64,000 bases of DNA from Paenibacillus faecalis (GTDB lineage Bacteria; Bacillota; Bacilli; Paenibacillales; Paenibacillaceae). The stretch is from NCBI RefSeq assembly GCF_900289175.1, contig NZ_LT985747.1, forward strand, positions 2,073,912 to 2,137,911. The letters are read 5' to 3'. Below, in pieces: positions 41,643 to 50,402 of this stretch. Under the pieces are notes generated by a model that searched no databases, was not told where the DNA came from, and was given only the letters and a program-made list of their open reading frames with translations. Made by a program: the position numbers and the translations under genes. How positions within the stretch are numbered: position 1 is the stretch's first letter; the number at the start of each line of letters is the position of its first letter.

Positions 41643-44558
41643 ATGGCGGCTGACATCATGACATACCCGTACCGTAACCCCGATCTACCGCTCGAGGACC
41701 GCATTAATGATTTGATATCGCGCCTGACGCTGGATGAAAAAATCGGTTTGATGCCACAGTATCAAATCGCCGTCGAGCGGCTTGGCATTTCAGCATATAA
41801 GCATGGTACGGAAGCTGCTCATGGCATATCATGGCTTGGAGAGGCTACAAGCTACCCGCAGCCAATTGGCTTGGCCTGCACGTGGGATAAAGAACTTTTG
41901 AAACGGATCGGCAGTGCAATCGGTGACGAAGCGCGAGGGTTTTATAAGCGAAACCCGACACAGAATGGTCTGACACTGTGGGCCCCAACAGTCGATATGG
42001 AGCGAGACCCGCGCTGGGGTCGGACAGAAGAAGCCTATGGGGAAGATCCTGTGCTTGCTGGCAAACTGACAGCGGCATTGACGCAAGGCATTCAAGGCGA
42101 TCATCCGTTCTACATGAAAGCGGTTGCGACGCTGAAGCATTTTATCGGCAACAACAACGAAGTGGACAGGGGAGAAGCTTCCGTCAGCCTTGATCCGCGA
42201 AATCTGCGCGAATATTACCTAAAGGCGTTTGAAATTCCGTTTAAGGAAGGCGGCGCCATGTCGATGATGACAGCGTATAACGCGATAAACGGTGTGCCGG
42301 CGAACCTTAGCCGTGATGTGATTGACATCGTCAAGCACGAGTGGGGAATGAACGGCTTTGTAGTCAGCGACGCATTCGACGTCACGGGAACCGTGCGGGA
42401 TCATCATTATGTGGAGACATTGCAGGAGGCTGTGGCACGGTCGATCCGTGAGGGCGGCATCGATAGCATTACGGATGAAGCTGACGTGGTGACAGAGGCG
42501 ATTCGCTTGGCACTCGCTGACGGGCTTTTGACAGAAAACGACCTCGATATCGCACTGCGCAACACTTTCCGCGTCCGGTTTCGGCTCGGGGAGTTCGACC
42601 CTGTCGATCGGAATCCATATGCCGTACTGGACGAAACCGCGATCCTCAAGCCGGCACACGCAGAGCTGGCGCGAGAGGCTGCCCAAAAGGCCGTTGTATT
42701 GCTCAAAAATGATGACGGCGTACTGCCGCTTCAGGCGGACAAGCTGAGCAAGGTCGCTGTAATTGGACCGCTCGCTGATATCGTTTACAGCGATTGGTAC
42801 AGCGGTACCATGCCTTATTCCATCACTCCGCTGCAGGGGATCCGGGATCGGCTTGCGGCTGCCGGAGTCGGTGCACAGACGATATACTCCGGGGGTAACG
42901 ACCGTATTCGTCTGAAATCAGTCCGCAACGGGCGCTATGTTCGAATCGGTGATGATGACAGGGCGACGCTGACCGCTACCGCTGATACGGCAGAAGACGG
43001 TGACGTGTTTGAGGTAACAGATTGGGGCTGGGGAAGCCACACGCTGATCGCGGAGCGCAATGGCGGTTATCTAACGACGGACGATAAGACCGTGCAGGCA
43101 TCGGCCGATCGGATCTGGGAATGGTTTACGAAGGAAGTGTTTAAGATTCGACAAGTCGATTCCAATCCATCGCTCTCATCCATCTCGACTTGGAACGATA
43201 CACCGGTGACCATTGATGATGAAACGGGAGCGCTGTTTGTTGGCGACGGATGCGCTGCTGAAACCGCCAATACGATTAATGTAGGCGGGGCAGCGGAAGT
43301 GGGCCGTATCTCGCTTGAAACTCCAGCCGAATCGTTTGCACTCGACTGCGTGACAAACGGTGTGGATGCGGCCGTCCAAGCGGCAAGCGATGCAGATGCG
43401 GCGATCGTGTTTGTCGGCAACCATCCGCTGATCAACGGCAAAGAGACGATAGATCGGCCTGATATTACATTGGCCGCTGCACAGGAAAAATTAGTCCTGG
43501 AGGTACTCAAAGCCAATCCCAATACCGTCGTGGTTGTCGTTGGCAGTTACCCGTTCGCCTTGAACGCTTTAGAGGAACACGTACCGGCTATTCTGTATAC
43601 ATCCCATGCTGGGCAGGAGCTTGGTCGTGCCGTTGCGGATATACTGTTCGGTGAAATTAATCCGGCAGGTCGTGTGAACATGACCTGGTACAAGTCCAGT
43701 GATCAGCTGCCGGCCTTTATGGATTACGACATCATTCAAGGGGGCCGAACGTACCAATATTTTGAGGGCGAGCCTTTATATCCGTTCGGACACGGACTTT
43801 CATACAGCGACTTTCGGTACGAGGACCTGCGGCTGTCCGCAAGCCAGGTGGAAGCTGGAAGAGATACGGCTGTCGAACTGTCTTGCCGTGTCACTAACAT
43901 AAGCGAACGGGCTGGCGAAGAAGTCGTGCAACTCTACGTTAGGTTGGGGGACTCCCGCGTGAAGCGCCCGCGTCTGCAGCTGGCAGATTTCCAGCGGATT
44001 GCGCTGATGCCCGGCGAAACGGCAGACGTAACGTTCCGCCTGCCGCTCGAATCGCTCAGCATCTGGGATGTGACGCGCGAGCGATTCTGCATTGAAAGCG
44101 GCGAGTACACCGTCCTGATCGGCTCGTCTTCCAATGATTTACGCCTGGAAGGTCGCCTCATGGTCGTCGGCGAGACTATACCTCCGCGTAACTTGAAACG
44201 GGTGACACGGGCCGCCAACTACGACGCTTACGAAGGCATCTTTCTAGGTGAATGCACCAAGGGAGGGAGTGCGGCGATCGTAAGCGGTGAGGCAGGATGG
44301 CTTGCGTTCCGAGATGCGGAGCTTGGCGAGGGCATCTTCGGGATTGAACTTAGGGCCGCCAACACAGAGGAGGCAATCATCGAAGTTCGGTTGGACGAAC
44401 CAGATGGTCCGCTCGCTGGCAGATGTGTGATTCCGGCCGGTGGTAAGCAAAACTGGAGGAGTTTTTCATTTGGACTGACGGCCGCATCTGGCCGACGTGA
44501 TGTGTACCTAATCTTAAGAGGAGCCGTATCATTAAGCTGGTTCAGAATGATGGCGTGA
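41643..44558 (+). CDS. Glycoside hydrolase family 3 enzyme with inserted beta-trefoil-like domain
   Basis: A 971-aa cytoplasmic beta-glycosidase, probably beta-xylosidase or beta-glucosidase. Seen: N-terminal barrel (TEAAHGISWLGEATSYPQPIGLA, WAPTVDMERDPRWGRTEEAYGEDP), LKHFIGNNNEVDRG, nucleophile Asp in GFVVSDAFDV (about residue 243), then the C-terminal sandwich (KAVVLLKNDDGVLPL, RVNMTWYKS, YPFGHGLSYSDF) and a fibronectin III domain. Odd: about residues 415-540 hold an insertion (RLKSVRNGRYVRIGDD, IAERNGGYLTTDD) like a fascin/beta-trefoil fold. The last 110 residues resemble a CBM6-type module. The start at 41643 has GGAGGAGA 8 bases upstream. Operon with GH43. Confidence 0.87.
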   Translation: MAADIMTYPYRNPDLPLEDRINDLISRLTLDEKIGLMPQYQIAVERLGISAYKHGTEAAHGISWLGEATSYPQPIGLACTWDKELLKRIGSAIGDEARGFYKRNPTQNGLTLWAPTVDMERDPRWGRTEEAYGEDPVLAGKLTAALTQGIQGDHPFYMKAVATLKHFIGNNNEVDRGEASVSLDPRNLREYYLKAFEIPFKEGGAMSMMTAYNAINGVPANLSRDVIDIVKHEWGMNGFVVSDAFDVTGTVRDHHYVETLQEAVARSIREGGIDSITDEADVVTEAIRLALADGLLTENDLDIALRNTFRVRFRLGEFDPVDRNPYAVLDETAILKPAHAELAREAAQKAVVLLKNDDGVLPLQADKLSKVAVIGPLADIVYSDWYSGTMPYSITPLQGIRDRLAAAGVGAQTIYSGGNDRIRLKSVRNGRYVRIGDDDRATLTATADTAEDGDVFEVTDWGWGSHTLIAERNGGYLTTDDKTVQASADRIWEWFTKEVFKIRQVDSNPSLSSISTWNDTPVTIDDETGALFVGDGCAAETANTINVGGAAEVGRISLETPAESFALDCVTNGVDAAVQAASDADAAIVFVGNHPLINGKETIDRPDITLAAAQEKLVLEVLKANPNTVVVVVGSYPFALNALEEHVPAILYTSHAGQELGRAVADILFGEINPAGRVNMTWYKSSDQLPAFMDYDIIQGGRTYQYFEGEPLYPFGHGLSYSDFRYEDLRLSASQVEAGRDTAVELSCRVTNISERAGEEVVQLYVRLGDSRVKRPRLQLADFQRIALMPGETADVTFRLPLESLSIWDVTRERFCIESGEYTVLIGSSSNDLRLEGRLMVVGETIPPRNLKRVTRAANYDAYEGIFLGECTKGGSAAIVSGEAGWLAFRDAELGEGIFGIELRAANTEEAIIEVRLDEPDGPLAGRCVIPAGGKQNWRSFSFGLTAASGRRDVYLILRGAVSLSWFRMMA

Positions 44559-44722
44559 AGTCTATAAGAAGATATAATATATGTATTAAGTGGATATCCA
44601 TTTATTTATTATTATAACTGAAGAGTTGCCAGGGCCGTGCCGTTGGTTTGGAAGCATACCAGGTTTATCGCTATAAGGATCGCTGAGTCCCTTTGGACGA
44701 TGCGGTTGTGATTGTATTAGAG
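44559..44722. other. Intergenic, no gene seen
   Basis: AT-rich then mixed sequence after the GH3 stop, with no recognisable ORF, hairpin or repeat until the terminator at 44723. Confidence 0.5.
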
Positions 44723-44762
44723 AAAGAGCTTGAACTTATGACCGTGAGTTCAAGCTCTTTTG
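44723..44762. terminator. Intrinsic terminator downstream of GH3
   Basis: Perfect 14-bp stem AAAGAGCTTGAACT / AGTTCAAGCTCTTT (44723-44736, 44747-44760) followed by T. It can act in both directions. Confidence 0.8.
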
Positions 44763-44847
44763 TTCATATAGAAGGGGGATTTTTTCTGGAGCTTAAAGCA
44801 AGTAATGGAGCACCAAAGAACAGAATTAAGGCTGGATGCCCGCTAGC

Positions 44848-45063
44848 TTAGTTTGTTTTTTGCTGATCTGAGGTTTCTCTTTCTAACATGTCTATCTCAA
44901 GTGACCACTTATCCTTAGTATCTAGTAGCAACTGAGTGATAGATGGAGAAAAAGCATTTTTATTTACTTCTAGCTCTTTTATGAACTTTTTGCGCTCTTT
45001 CTTCAGACGTTCGACAAAGTTATTATTTACGATATCAGTTTTGTCACATAGAATACAATAGAT
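44848..45063 (-). CDS. Small Cys-containing protein or 5'-truncated remnant
   Basis: On the minus strand a frame open from 45078 ends at 44848. It encodes YCILCDKTDIVNNNFVERL, a Lys/Glu-rich helix and ERETSDQQKTN. The CxxC-D start is reminiscent of small DUF2197/YlaI-type proteins, but no ATG, GTG or TTG start is in frame before the CxxC. It may have lost its start or be translated from a rare codon. Family uncertain. Confidence 0.35.
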   Translation of the reverse strand: MYCILCDKTDIVNNNFVERLKKERKKFIKELEVNKNAFSPSITQLLLDTKDKWSLEIDMLERETSDQQKTN

Positions 45064-45077
45064 CAGTGAAAATTCCC

Positions 45078-45097
45078 GTTATATAAAAATATATAAC
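45078..45097. promoter_or_regulatory. Palindrome upstream of AraC-type regulator
   Basis: GTTATATA and TATATAAC arms around AAAA (45078-45097). It lies 12 bases before the ribosome site of the gene at 45121; candidate operator or promoter-proximal element. Confidence 0.45.
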
Positions 45098-45120
45098 AAA
45101 GGTAAGGGAGGCCCTTTAGC

Positions 45121-46116
45121 ATGAAGTCGCATCCCGCAGACCGCATTAAGATCCCGCTAGGATTTTGGGAAGGATTACATCAATTAGGGATAGACGCCTA
45201 TGAAATAGCTCAAAAAGCACAATTACCGCTTAGCGTTATTTCGGAATCTGTCGTCAGCACCACTCAATATTTTTCGATATGGCAGGCATACTCCGATATG
45301 ATGGGTGACATTGCCACTGGCATGATCAAGCTTGCGACCGTCTTTGAAACAGCAAAGTACCCACCGACCATGTTAGCAACTTATCACGCTCGCAACTACC
45401 GAGATGCTCTAAATCGAATGGTTCAGTACAAACAACTATGTCCCCCCGAAGGCTTACGTATCACTGAAAAAGGGGAGGACTGTTTGATCGAGCTGGAATG
45501 GCTGCATACGGAGAAACCTGGTCCGCCAATGCTGGTTGGTATTACGCTGGCAAGTCTATTAGAGCTTGGGCGCCGAGGTACAGGTCAACCTTTGAGAGCG
45601 CGGTGCGTTGAGTTTTCGCAACCCATGGGCGATGTACAGGCTCTGGAAGCTTATTTTGGCTGCCGTATCCGGATGGGGGCAAGCTGTAACAGGCTAACGC
45701 TGCACCGAAGAGATTTGGATCGTCCCTTCGATTCATATAATGAAGAATTGCTGGAGATCCTGACCCCCGTTCTAGACCGATCACTTGACGAGCAGCAGCG
45801 CAGCCGCTCATTAGCCGAGATGGTCAAATGGATCATGAAATGCAGCCTCACTGGGGGAGGCCCCAACATCGAAGCAGTCGCAAAGCAACTGGGCATGAGC
45901 GATCGAACCTTGCAGCGTCGGCTTACTGAAGAAAACACGAGCTTCAAGCATCTGTTATCACAAGCCAGACATGAACAAGCCCGGGAATACTTGGCAGATC
46001 CCTCGCTAGATATTAAAGAAGTGGCTTTTTTGATTGGATATAAGGACGAGAGCTCGTTCTATCGCGCCTTTCGCCTTTGGGAGGGTGAAACTCCTTCCAA
46101 TTGGCGTGTGAAGTAA
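45121..46116 (+). CDS. AraC family regulator with arabinose-binding-like N-domain (OruR/ArgR type)
   Basis: A 331-aa regulator of the PF12625 plus HTH_18 architecture. The N-terminal about 190 residues (GFWEGLHQLGIDAYEIAQKAQLP, YFSIWQAYSDMMGD) are the ligand-binding domain. The C-terminal helix-turn-helix includes VAKQLGMSDRTLQRRLTEENTSFKHLL and EVAFLIGYKDESSFYRAFRLWEGETPSNWR. AAGGGAGG lies before ATG 45121. It is followed 97 bases later by an SDR gene that it likely controls. Confidence 0.87.
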   Translation: MKSHPADRIKIPLGFWEGLHQLGIDAYEIAQKAQLPLSVISESVVSTTQYFSIWQAYSDMMGDIATGMIKLATVFETAKYPPTMLATYHARNYRDALNRMVQYKQLCPPEGLRITEKGEDCLIELEWLHTEKPGPPMLVGITLASLLELGRRGTGQPLRARCVEFSQPMGDVQALEAYFGCRIRMGASCNRLTLHRRDLDRPFDSYNEELLEILTPVLDRSLDEQQRSRSLAEMVKWIMKCSLTGGGPNIEAVAKQLGMSDRTLQRRLTEENTSFKHLLSQARHEQAREYLADPSLDIKEVAFLIGYKDESSFYRAFRLWEGETPSNWRVK

Positions 46117-46213
46117 GTATCTTGGCGCTGCCTGCTAGTTACCGAACCATTCAAACCAGGTAATATAAACACGATCCGAAGCAGAAAGAAACAAAGGAGA
46201 AGTGTATTGTATT

Positions 46214-47008
46214 ATGGATATGGGATTAAATCACAAAACAGCTTTAGTCACTGGGTCAACAAAAGGAATCGGTAAAGCAATCGCCATTGAACTTGCCAAA
46301 GAAGGTGTTCATGTCCTCATTAATGGACGAAATAATGAAGAGGTAGAACGAACCATAGATGAAATGAAGGCCAACTTCCCGGAATTTTCTCTTCAAAATG
46401 CTGCAGCCGATATCGTGGATAAGAAGCAGAGAGAAGCTTTGTTCCAACAATACCCCGCTATTGATATTTTGATTAATAACATGGGTGTTTATGAAATCAT
46501 GCAATATGAGGACATCGATGATGAAATGTGGGAAACATATTTTCGTACTAACGTTCTTGCTGCAAATAGCCTATCTAAATTTTATTTGCCTCAAATGCTG
46601 AAAACGAATTACGGCCGCTTAATTTTTATTGCGAGTGAAGAAGCCATGATGCCTTCAGGACTCATGCCTGCATATGCAATGACCAAATCAATGCTGCTGT
46701 CCTTGTCAAAAAGCTTGTCTAAATTAACCATAGGAACAGAAGTCACCGTCAATACGATCTTGCCAGGACCAACGCTATCTGAAAATGTGCGTCAGATCAT
46801 TGAGGGGATGTACCCTAATGAGAATATGACTTTTTCCGAAAAGGAGAAGGCATTTATGACCACAAACCTCCCGCAATCTGAGATACAGCGATTTATCAGG
46901 CCCATGGAAATAGGCAGACTAGTTGCGTTTGTATGTAGTCCTTATGCATCCGCATTTAAAGGAGCTCCAATCCGCATGGATGGGGGAATGGTACCAACTA
47001 TTTTTTAA
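46214..47008 (+). CDS. Short-chain dehydrogenase/reductase (SDR)
   Basis: NAD(P)-dependent oxidoreductase of about 264 aa. Seen: cofactor loop TGSTKGIGKAIA, NNMGVYE, catalytic Ser in FIASEEA and Y-x-x-x-K in PAYAMTKSMLLSLSKSL, plus a C-terminal APIRMDGGMVPTIF. The ribosome site AAGGAG at 46193 fits GTG 46202 poorly and ATG 46214 only loosely, so the start is uncertain by a few codons. A fragment of a second copy lies at 35341-35442 next to an HxlR regulator. Substrate unknown. Confidence 0.85.
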   Translation: MDMGLNHKTALVTGSTKGIGKAIAIELAKEGVHVLINGRNNEEVERTIDEMKANFPEFSLQNAAADIVDKKQREALFQQYPAIDILINNMGVYEIMQYEDIDDEMWETYFRTNVLAANSLSKFYLPQMLKTNYGRLIFIASEEAMMPSGLMPAYAMTKSMLLSLSKSLSKLTIGTEVTVNTILPGPTLSENVRQIIEGMYPNENMTFSEKEKAFMTTNLPQSEIQRFIRPMEIGRLVAFVCSPYASAFKGAPIRMDGGMVPTIF

Positions 47009-47211
47009 AACAAATATAGTATCATAGATAATCGACTACGAAAGGTATAAGTAATGACGAGAAAAGGATGGACTTCGCCATTTTGTTCAGTGAGGGGAAT
47101 CTGGACATGTTCAAGCCTTATGGCGTGTTGGTGAATTGTCTCGATGAAGACATCGTAGGATTCAACGACCTTATGGAGGCCGAAGATGTATAATTTAGTT
47201 GGAACTAAGAG
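47009..47211 (+). other. Intergenic with coding remnant
   Basis: Bases 47059-47193 are open for 44 codons ending in TAA and encode LFSEGNLDMFKPYGVLVNCLDE. There is no ribosome site or start. It looks like the C-terminus of a lost gene; not recognised. Confidence 0.3.
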
Positions 47212-47247
47212 AAAAAGGTCCTTGGCGATTATGCCAACGACCTTTTT
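47212..47247. terminator. Intrinsic terminator
   Basis: AAAAAGGTC-C-TTGGC with GCCAA-C-GACCTTTTT forms a stem with one C-C bulge (47212-47247). T tail on the + strand, A tract allowing the reverse. Confidence 0.7.
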
Positions 47248-47335
47248 ACATTCATGGCCTTGAGATTCTGCAAAAAATAATGGAATTCTTTTTGATTTAA
47301 AACCGAACCTTTTTTGGATAAAGAGACAATATAGG

Positions 47336-47352
47336 GTGTAAGCTGCTTACAC
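47336..47352. promoter_or_regulatory. Palindrome just before the sigma-factor ribosome site
   Basis: GTGTAAGC-T-GCTTACAC (47336-47352), one base before AGGAGGG of the ECF gene. It is placed to act as an operator or to fold over the ribosome site. Confidence 0.45.
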
Positions 47353-47367
47353 AGGAGGGCCCTCTGA

Positions 47368-47943
47368 ATGGAAAGTGAATCTATGTACCAACTGCTCACA
47401 AAAATGAAAGATGGTAATCAACAGGCGTTTCATACGTTGTATGAAGCCACCTATCAGGACGTTTACCGGACAGTCTCCTTTCTGGTGGATCACCAGCAGG
47501 ATCGGGAAGATATCATGAATGAGATCTACATGCAAATGTGGACCTCGATTGCTAATTATGATTCAAATCGACCGTTCCACTTCTGGTTACACGGCTTGGT
47601 AATCCGTCAAGTGCAAAGATTTCGGGTCAAAAGCTGGCGGAGGTTTCGAATTTTTGAGCGCATCCGTGCCTTCTCTCGGGAAGAGTCTCATTGGGATCAA
47701 CCTGCTGTGTTGATGGATGAGACGAGCCAAATGATATCACAGGCAATCCAAAAACTGACCGACAAGCAGCGAACGGTCATTATCCTCCGCTTTTTTCATG
47801 ACTATACGCTTGAGGAGATTGCGACATTGCTCGATATTCCGCTAGGTACAGTCAAGTCTAGATATCATGCTGGCCTTCAGGTGCTTAGAAAAAAATTACG
47901 GGATCTCCCCCCAGAAAGGATGGAAAGGATCAATGCCTATTGA
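47368..47943 (+). CDS. ECF-type RNA polymerase sigma factor
   Basis: A 191-aa sigma-70 family factor. Seen: region 2 (QAFHTLYEATYQDVYRTVSFLV, QQDREDIMNEIYMQMW) and region 4 (AIQKLTDKQRTVIILRFFHDYTLEEIATLLDIPLGTVKSRYHAGLQVLRKKL). AGGAGGG lies 12 bases upstream. The end overlaps the start of the anti-sigma-type gene by 11 bases, indicating coupling. A palindrome precedes the ribosome site. It probably responds to an envelope signal relayed by its partner. Confidence 0.9.
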   Translation: MESESMYQLLTKMKDGNQQAFHTLYEATYQDVYRTVSFLVDHQQDREDIMNEIYMQMWTSIANYDSNRPFHFWLHGLVIRQVQRFRVKSWRRFRIFERIRAFSREESHWDQPAVLMDETSQMISQAIQKLTDKQRTVIILRFFHDYTLEEIATLLDIPLGTVKSRYHAGLQVLRKKLRDLPPERMERINAY

Positions 47944-48988
47944 ACGCAAAATCCGTGAACATCTGCACAAAGAAGCAGAAACGACGGAGTGTCCTCCGGC
48001 TATTTCCGAAAGAATAGAGCAATCCTATTCTCAATTTTTGAAACGAAAAAGGAGTGGAATAACCATGAAAAAACGATTAATTATTGGGATCGTTACTGCT
48101 GCAATTATGATTCCAACCGCGGCATTTGCGGCCCCTCCCCTGATTGAAATGCTTACTAGAACACCGATGACTACTGGACAAGTCAAGGCGAATGAGGTTG
48201 GTAAAGCAACACTTGAAAAGCTGTACAGTGCATTTCCCGAGACGAAATCTTTTGAAATTATCGATGCAAGCAGCGTTCAAGGTGTCCAAACAAGTATCAT
48301 ACTGCAGGAAAAAGGAGGAATCGGCAAAAAGATCATCCTTCATGCTAATAGTGTTACGGGTGAGATTGAACATATAATCCAAGAGAATTGGGAGCCGAAG
48401 GAAAAGCCACTGACTACTTTAACCGATCAGGAAATCAAGTTGAAGGTAGATGATCTCATTGATAAAATGTATGGCCATATCGAAGAGTACGAGGTTGATA
48501 TGGAGCAAATGGAAAACCCGGATCAAAAAACATTGATGTTGAATTACACCAAAAAGGGATCAGAAACACCGTACTACCAGGTATTTGTTCAGGGCAATAC
48601 AATCAGTGTTTCTCTGATCGGAGGCGAAACTGCGCCTTCCAACAATAAAGTAGAAGGTTTCTTCACTACAAATGGTAAGCCTGATTATTTTGCTGATGCT
48701 TATTTAAATGATGCCAAACTATTTTCTTTACTAAAACTTAGCCCAACCGAATTAAAACAAGAATTAGCCAAAGGTAAATCGGTTGTGGAAATTGCAGCAT
48801 CTAAAAATGTCTCTAAACAGCAAGTAATTGATGTCATTGCAAAAACACAGGTTGATTTACAAATTCAAGGTGAAGAAAATGGCGATGTTCCTAAAAGCAA
48901 TCTTTCGTATGAACAACTATTACAAGCTATAGAACCAAAAGTATTACAAGTTATTGAATATAAAACGGAAGCACCATCGAAGAAGTAA
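47933..48988 (+). CDS. Probable anti-sigma factor / membrane-anchored partner of ECF
   Basis: A 351-aa protein. The first about 45 residues are charged and cytoplasmic (IREHLHKEAETTECPPAISERIEQSYSQFL). They are followed by one hydrophobic segment (KRLIIGIVTAAIMIPTAAFA) and a large outer domain with two beta-rich parts. It ends in a helical region LAKGKSVVEIAASKNVSKQQVIDVIAKTQ, like the small DUF2680-type repeats. The start at 47933 follows GGAAAGGA inside the sigma gene. Topology and coupling support an anti-sigma role, though the classic zinc HxxxCxxC motif is absent. The original terminator of this operon is split by an IS. Confidence 0.75.
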   Translation: MPIERKIREHLHKEAETTECPPAISERIEQSYSQFLKRKRSGITMKKRLIIGIVTAAIMIPTAAFAAPPLIEMLTRTPMTTGQVKANEVGKATLEKLYSAFPETKSFEIIDASSVQGVQTSIILQEKGGIGKKIILHANSVTGEIEHIIQENWEPKEKPLTTLTDQEIKLKVDDLIDKMYGHIEEYEVDMEQMENPDQKTLMLNYTKKGSETPYYQVFVQGNTISVSLIGGETAPSNNKVEGFFTTNGKPDYFADAYLNDAKLFSLLKLSPTELKQELAKGKSVVEIAASKNVSKQQVIDVIAKTQVDLQIQGEENGDVPKSNLSYEQLLQAIEPKVLQVIEYKTEAPSKK

Positions 48989-49047
48989 CTAATACTAAAA
49001 AGTCGCATAATTGAAGTGACCCCCAAAAGTTAGACACGGTTATTTCA

Positions 49048-49857
49048 TCAGGCAGCTTTCTCAAAATGAGTTCGGTACTGTACCGGACTCATTTTGAATT
49101 TTGCCTTCAACCGTTTAGTATTGTAGTATTCAATATATTTTTTCAGTTCTTTCTTGAAATGTTCCACATTTTCAAACTCTTTACAGTACAGAAACTCCGA
49201 CTTGAGAATACCGAAGAAATTCTCTATGACGGCATTATCGTAACAATTCCCTTTTCGTGACATGCTCTGGAGAATGCCTCTCGACTTAAGCGCATGGCGA
49301 TACGGCTTCATTTGGTAATGCCATCCTTGATCTGAATGAAGAAGAAGATGGTGCTCTTCCGGTAGACGCTTCAGTCCTGCATCCAGCATTTCAGATACCA
49401 GAGAATATGTTGGTCGTGAACCAATGGTATAGGTGATAATCTCCCCGTTGAATAAGTCCAAAATGGGCGATAGATACAGCTTTTCTCCAAACAACTTAAA
49501 CTCCGTGATGTCCGTCACCCATTTCTCATTTGGCGCCTCCGCCGTGAACTGGCGGTCCAGATGATTCGGTGCAATCTTGCCCACTGTCCCTTTATACGAC
49601 TTATACTTTTTCATGCGGACTAGGCATTTAATGCCTAGCTTTTTCATGAGCCGCTGAACCTTCTTATGGTTTACTTTCCATCCACGGGTTACCAGTTCAT
49701 CACGAATACGGCGATATCCGTAACGCCCCTCATGTTCCGCGTAAATTGACTGAATTTCAGCTTCCAAATCGGTATTCAAATCTGGTTGATTTATACGTGC
49801 TATAAGGTTGTAATAGGTGCTGCGCGGGATACCAGCCAGCTGTACGAGTGCCATCAC
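49048..49857 (-). CDS. IS3-family transposase OrfB
   Basis: DDE integrase-type catalytic part. Seen: VTDITEFKLFGEKLYLSPILD (first Asp), LHSDQGWHY (second Asp) and NCYDNAVIENFFGILKSEFLY (Glu). The HTH_21 region (IYAEHEGRYGYRRIRDEL) precedes them. The same frame is open upstream into the end of orfA (TKQDKAQVVWELRHKYPVM). OrfAB is therefore probably made by a -1 frameshift at the run of five A (minus strand) at 49911-49915, as in other IS3 elements. Confidence 0.9.
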   Translation of the reverse strand: MMALVQLAGIPRSTYYNLIARINQPDLNTDLEAEIQSIYAEHEGRYGYRRIRDELVTRGWKVNHKKVQRLMKKLGIKCLVRMKKYKSYKGTVGKIAPNHLDRQFTAEAPNEKWVTDITEFKLFGEKLYLSPILDLFNGEIITYTIGSRPTYSLVSEMLDAGLKRLPEEHHLLLHSDQGWHYQMKPYRHALKSRGILQSMSRKGNCYDNAVIENFFGILKSEFLYCKEFENVEHFKKELKKYIEYYNTKRLKAKFKMSPVQYRTHFEKAA

Positions 49858-49871
49858 CGGATATTTATGCC

Positions 49872-50402
49872 TCAGTTCCCAGACGACTTGTGCTTTGTCT
49901 TGTTTGGTGATTTTTCCTTGTTTCGAACTAAGGCATTCAACTTTTTTAGATACTCATTTTCCATTTCAAGCTGCTTGATACGTTCTTTAAGTGCTTCGTC
50001 AGACCCTTCAACTACGGATCGTTTGATAGACGAATTGGAATCTTTCTTCATGGATGGACGCCCCTTCTTTTTTGGCTCAAGGGCTTCTAGACCGCCTGTC
50101 TCCATCTTTTTCTGCCAGGAATACAACATGGAGAAGTCCGGAAGGTTGAACAGAGCAGCGGTATCCATGAGAGAAGCGTCTGATTGAGCCATATGATTGA
50201 GTACGTCCAGTTTAAAGCTTGCCGGATAATTTGTATAGCCGTTAATAAAGGCTGACTGACCATGCATCTCATAGAGCTTCAACCAATATTGGAATTGGGA
50301 CTTAGTAACGCCCATTTGATTTGCGTATTCCGTCTGCGATATAAGATCAGGGTCATACCCTTGAATTATCGCCAATTTACTATCTTTCGTAAATTTAGTC
50401 AT
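49872..50402 (-). CDS. IS3-family transposase OrfA
   Basis: A 176-aa DNA-binding part. Seen: two helix-turn-helix units (SQTEYANQMGVTKSQFQYWLKLYEMHG; LPDFSMLYSWQKKMETGGLEAL) followed by PKKKGRPSM and a leucine-zipper-like coil LKERIKQLEMENEYLKKLNAL. This is the IS150-type OrfA layout. Starts at ATG 50402, just inside the right inverted repeat. Confidence 0.88.
   Translation of the reverse strand: MTKFTKDSKLAIIQGYDPDLISQTEYANQMGVTKSQFQYWLKLYEMHGQSAFINGYTNYPASFKLDVLNHMAQSDASLMDTAALFNLPDFSMLYSWQKKMETGGLEALEPKKKGRPSMKKDSNSSIKRSVVEGSDEALKERIKQLEMENEYLKKLNALVRNKEKSPNKTKHKSSGN

Noticed and set aside
44559..44720. Possible small ORF after the GH3 gene
   Set aside because: Open frames are short, lack ribosome sites and resemble no protein.
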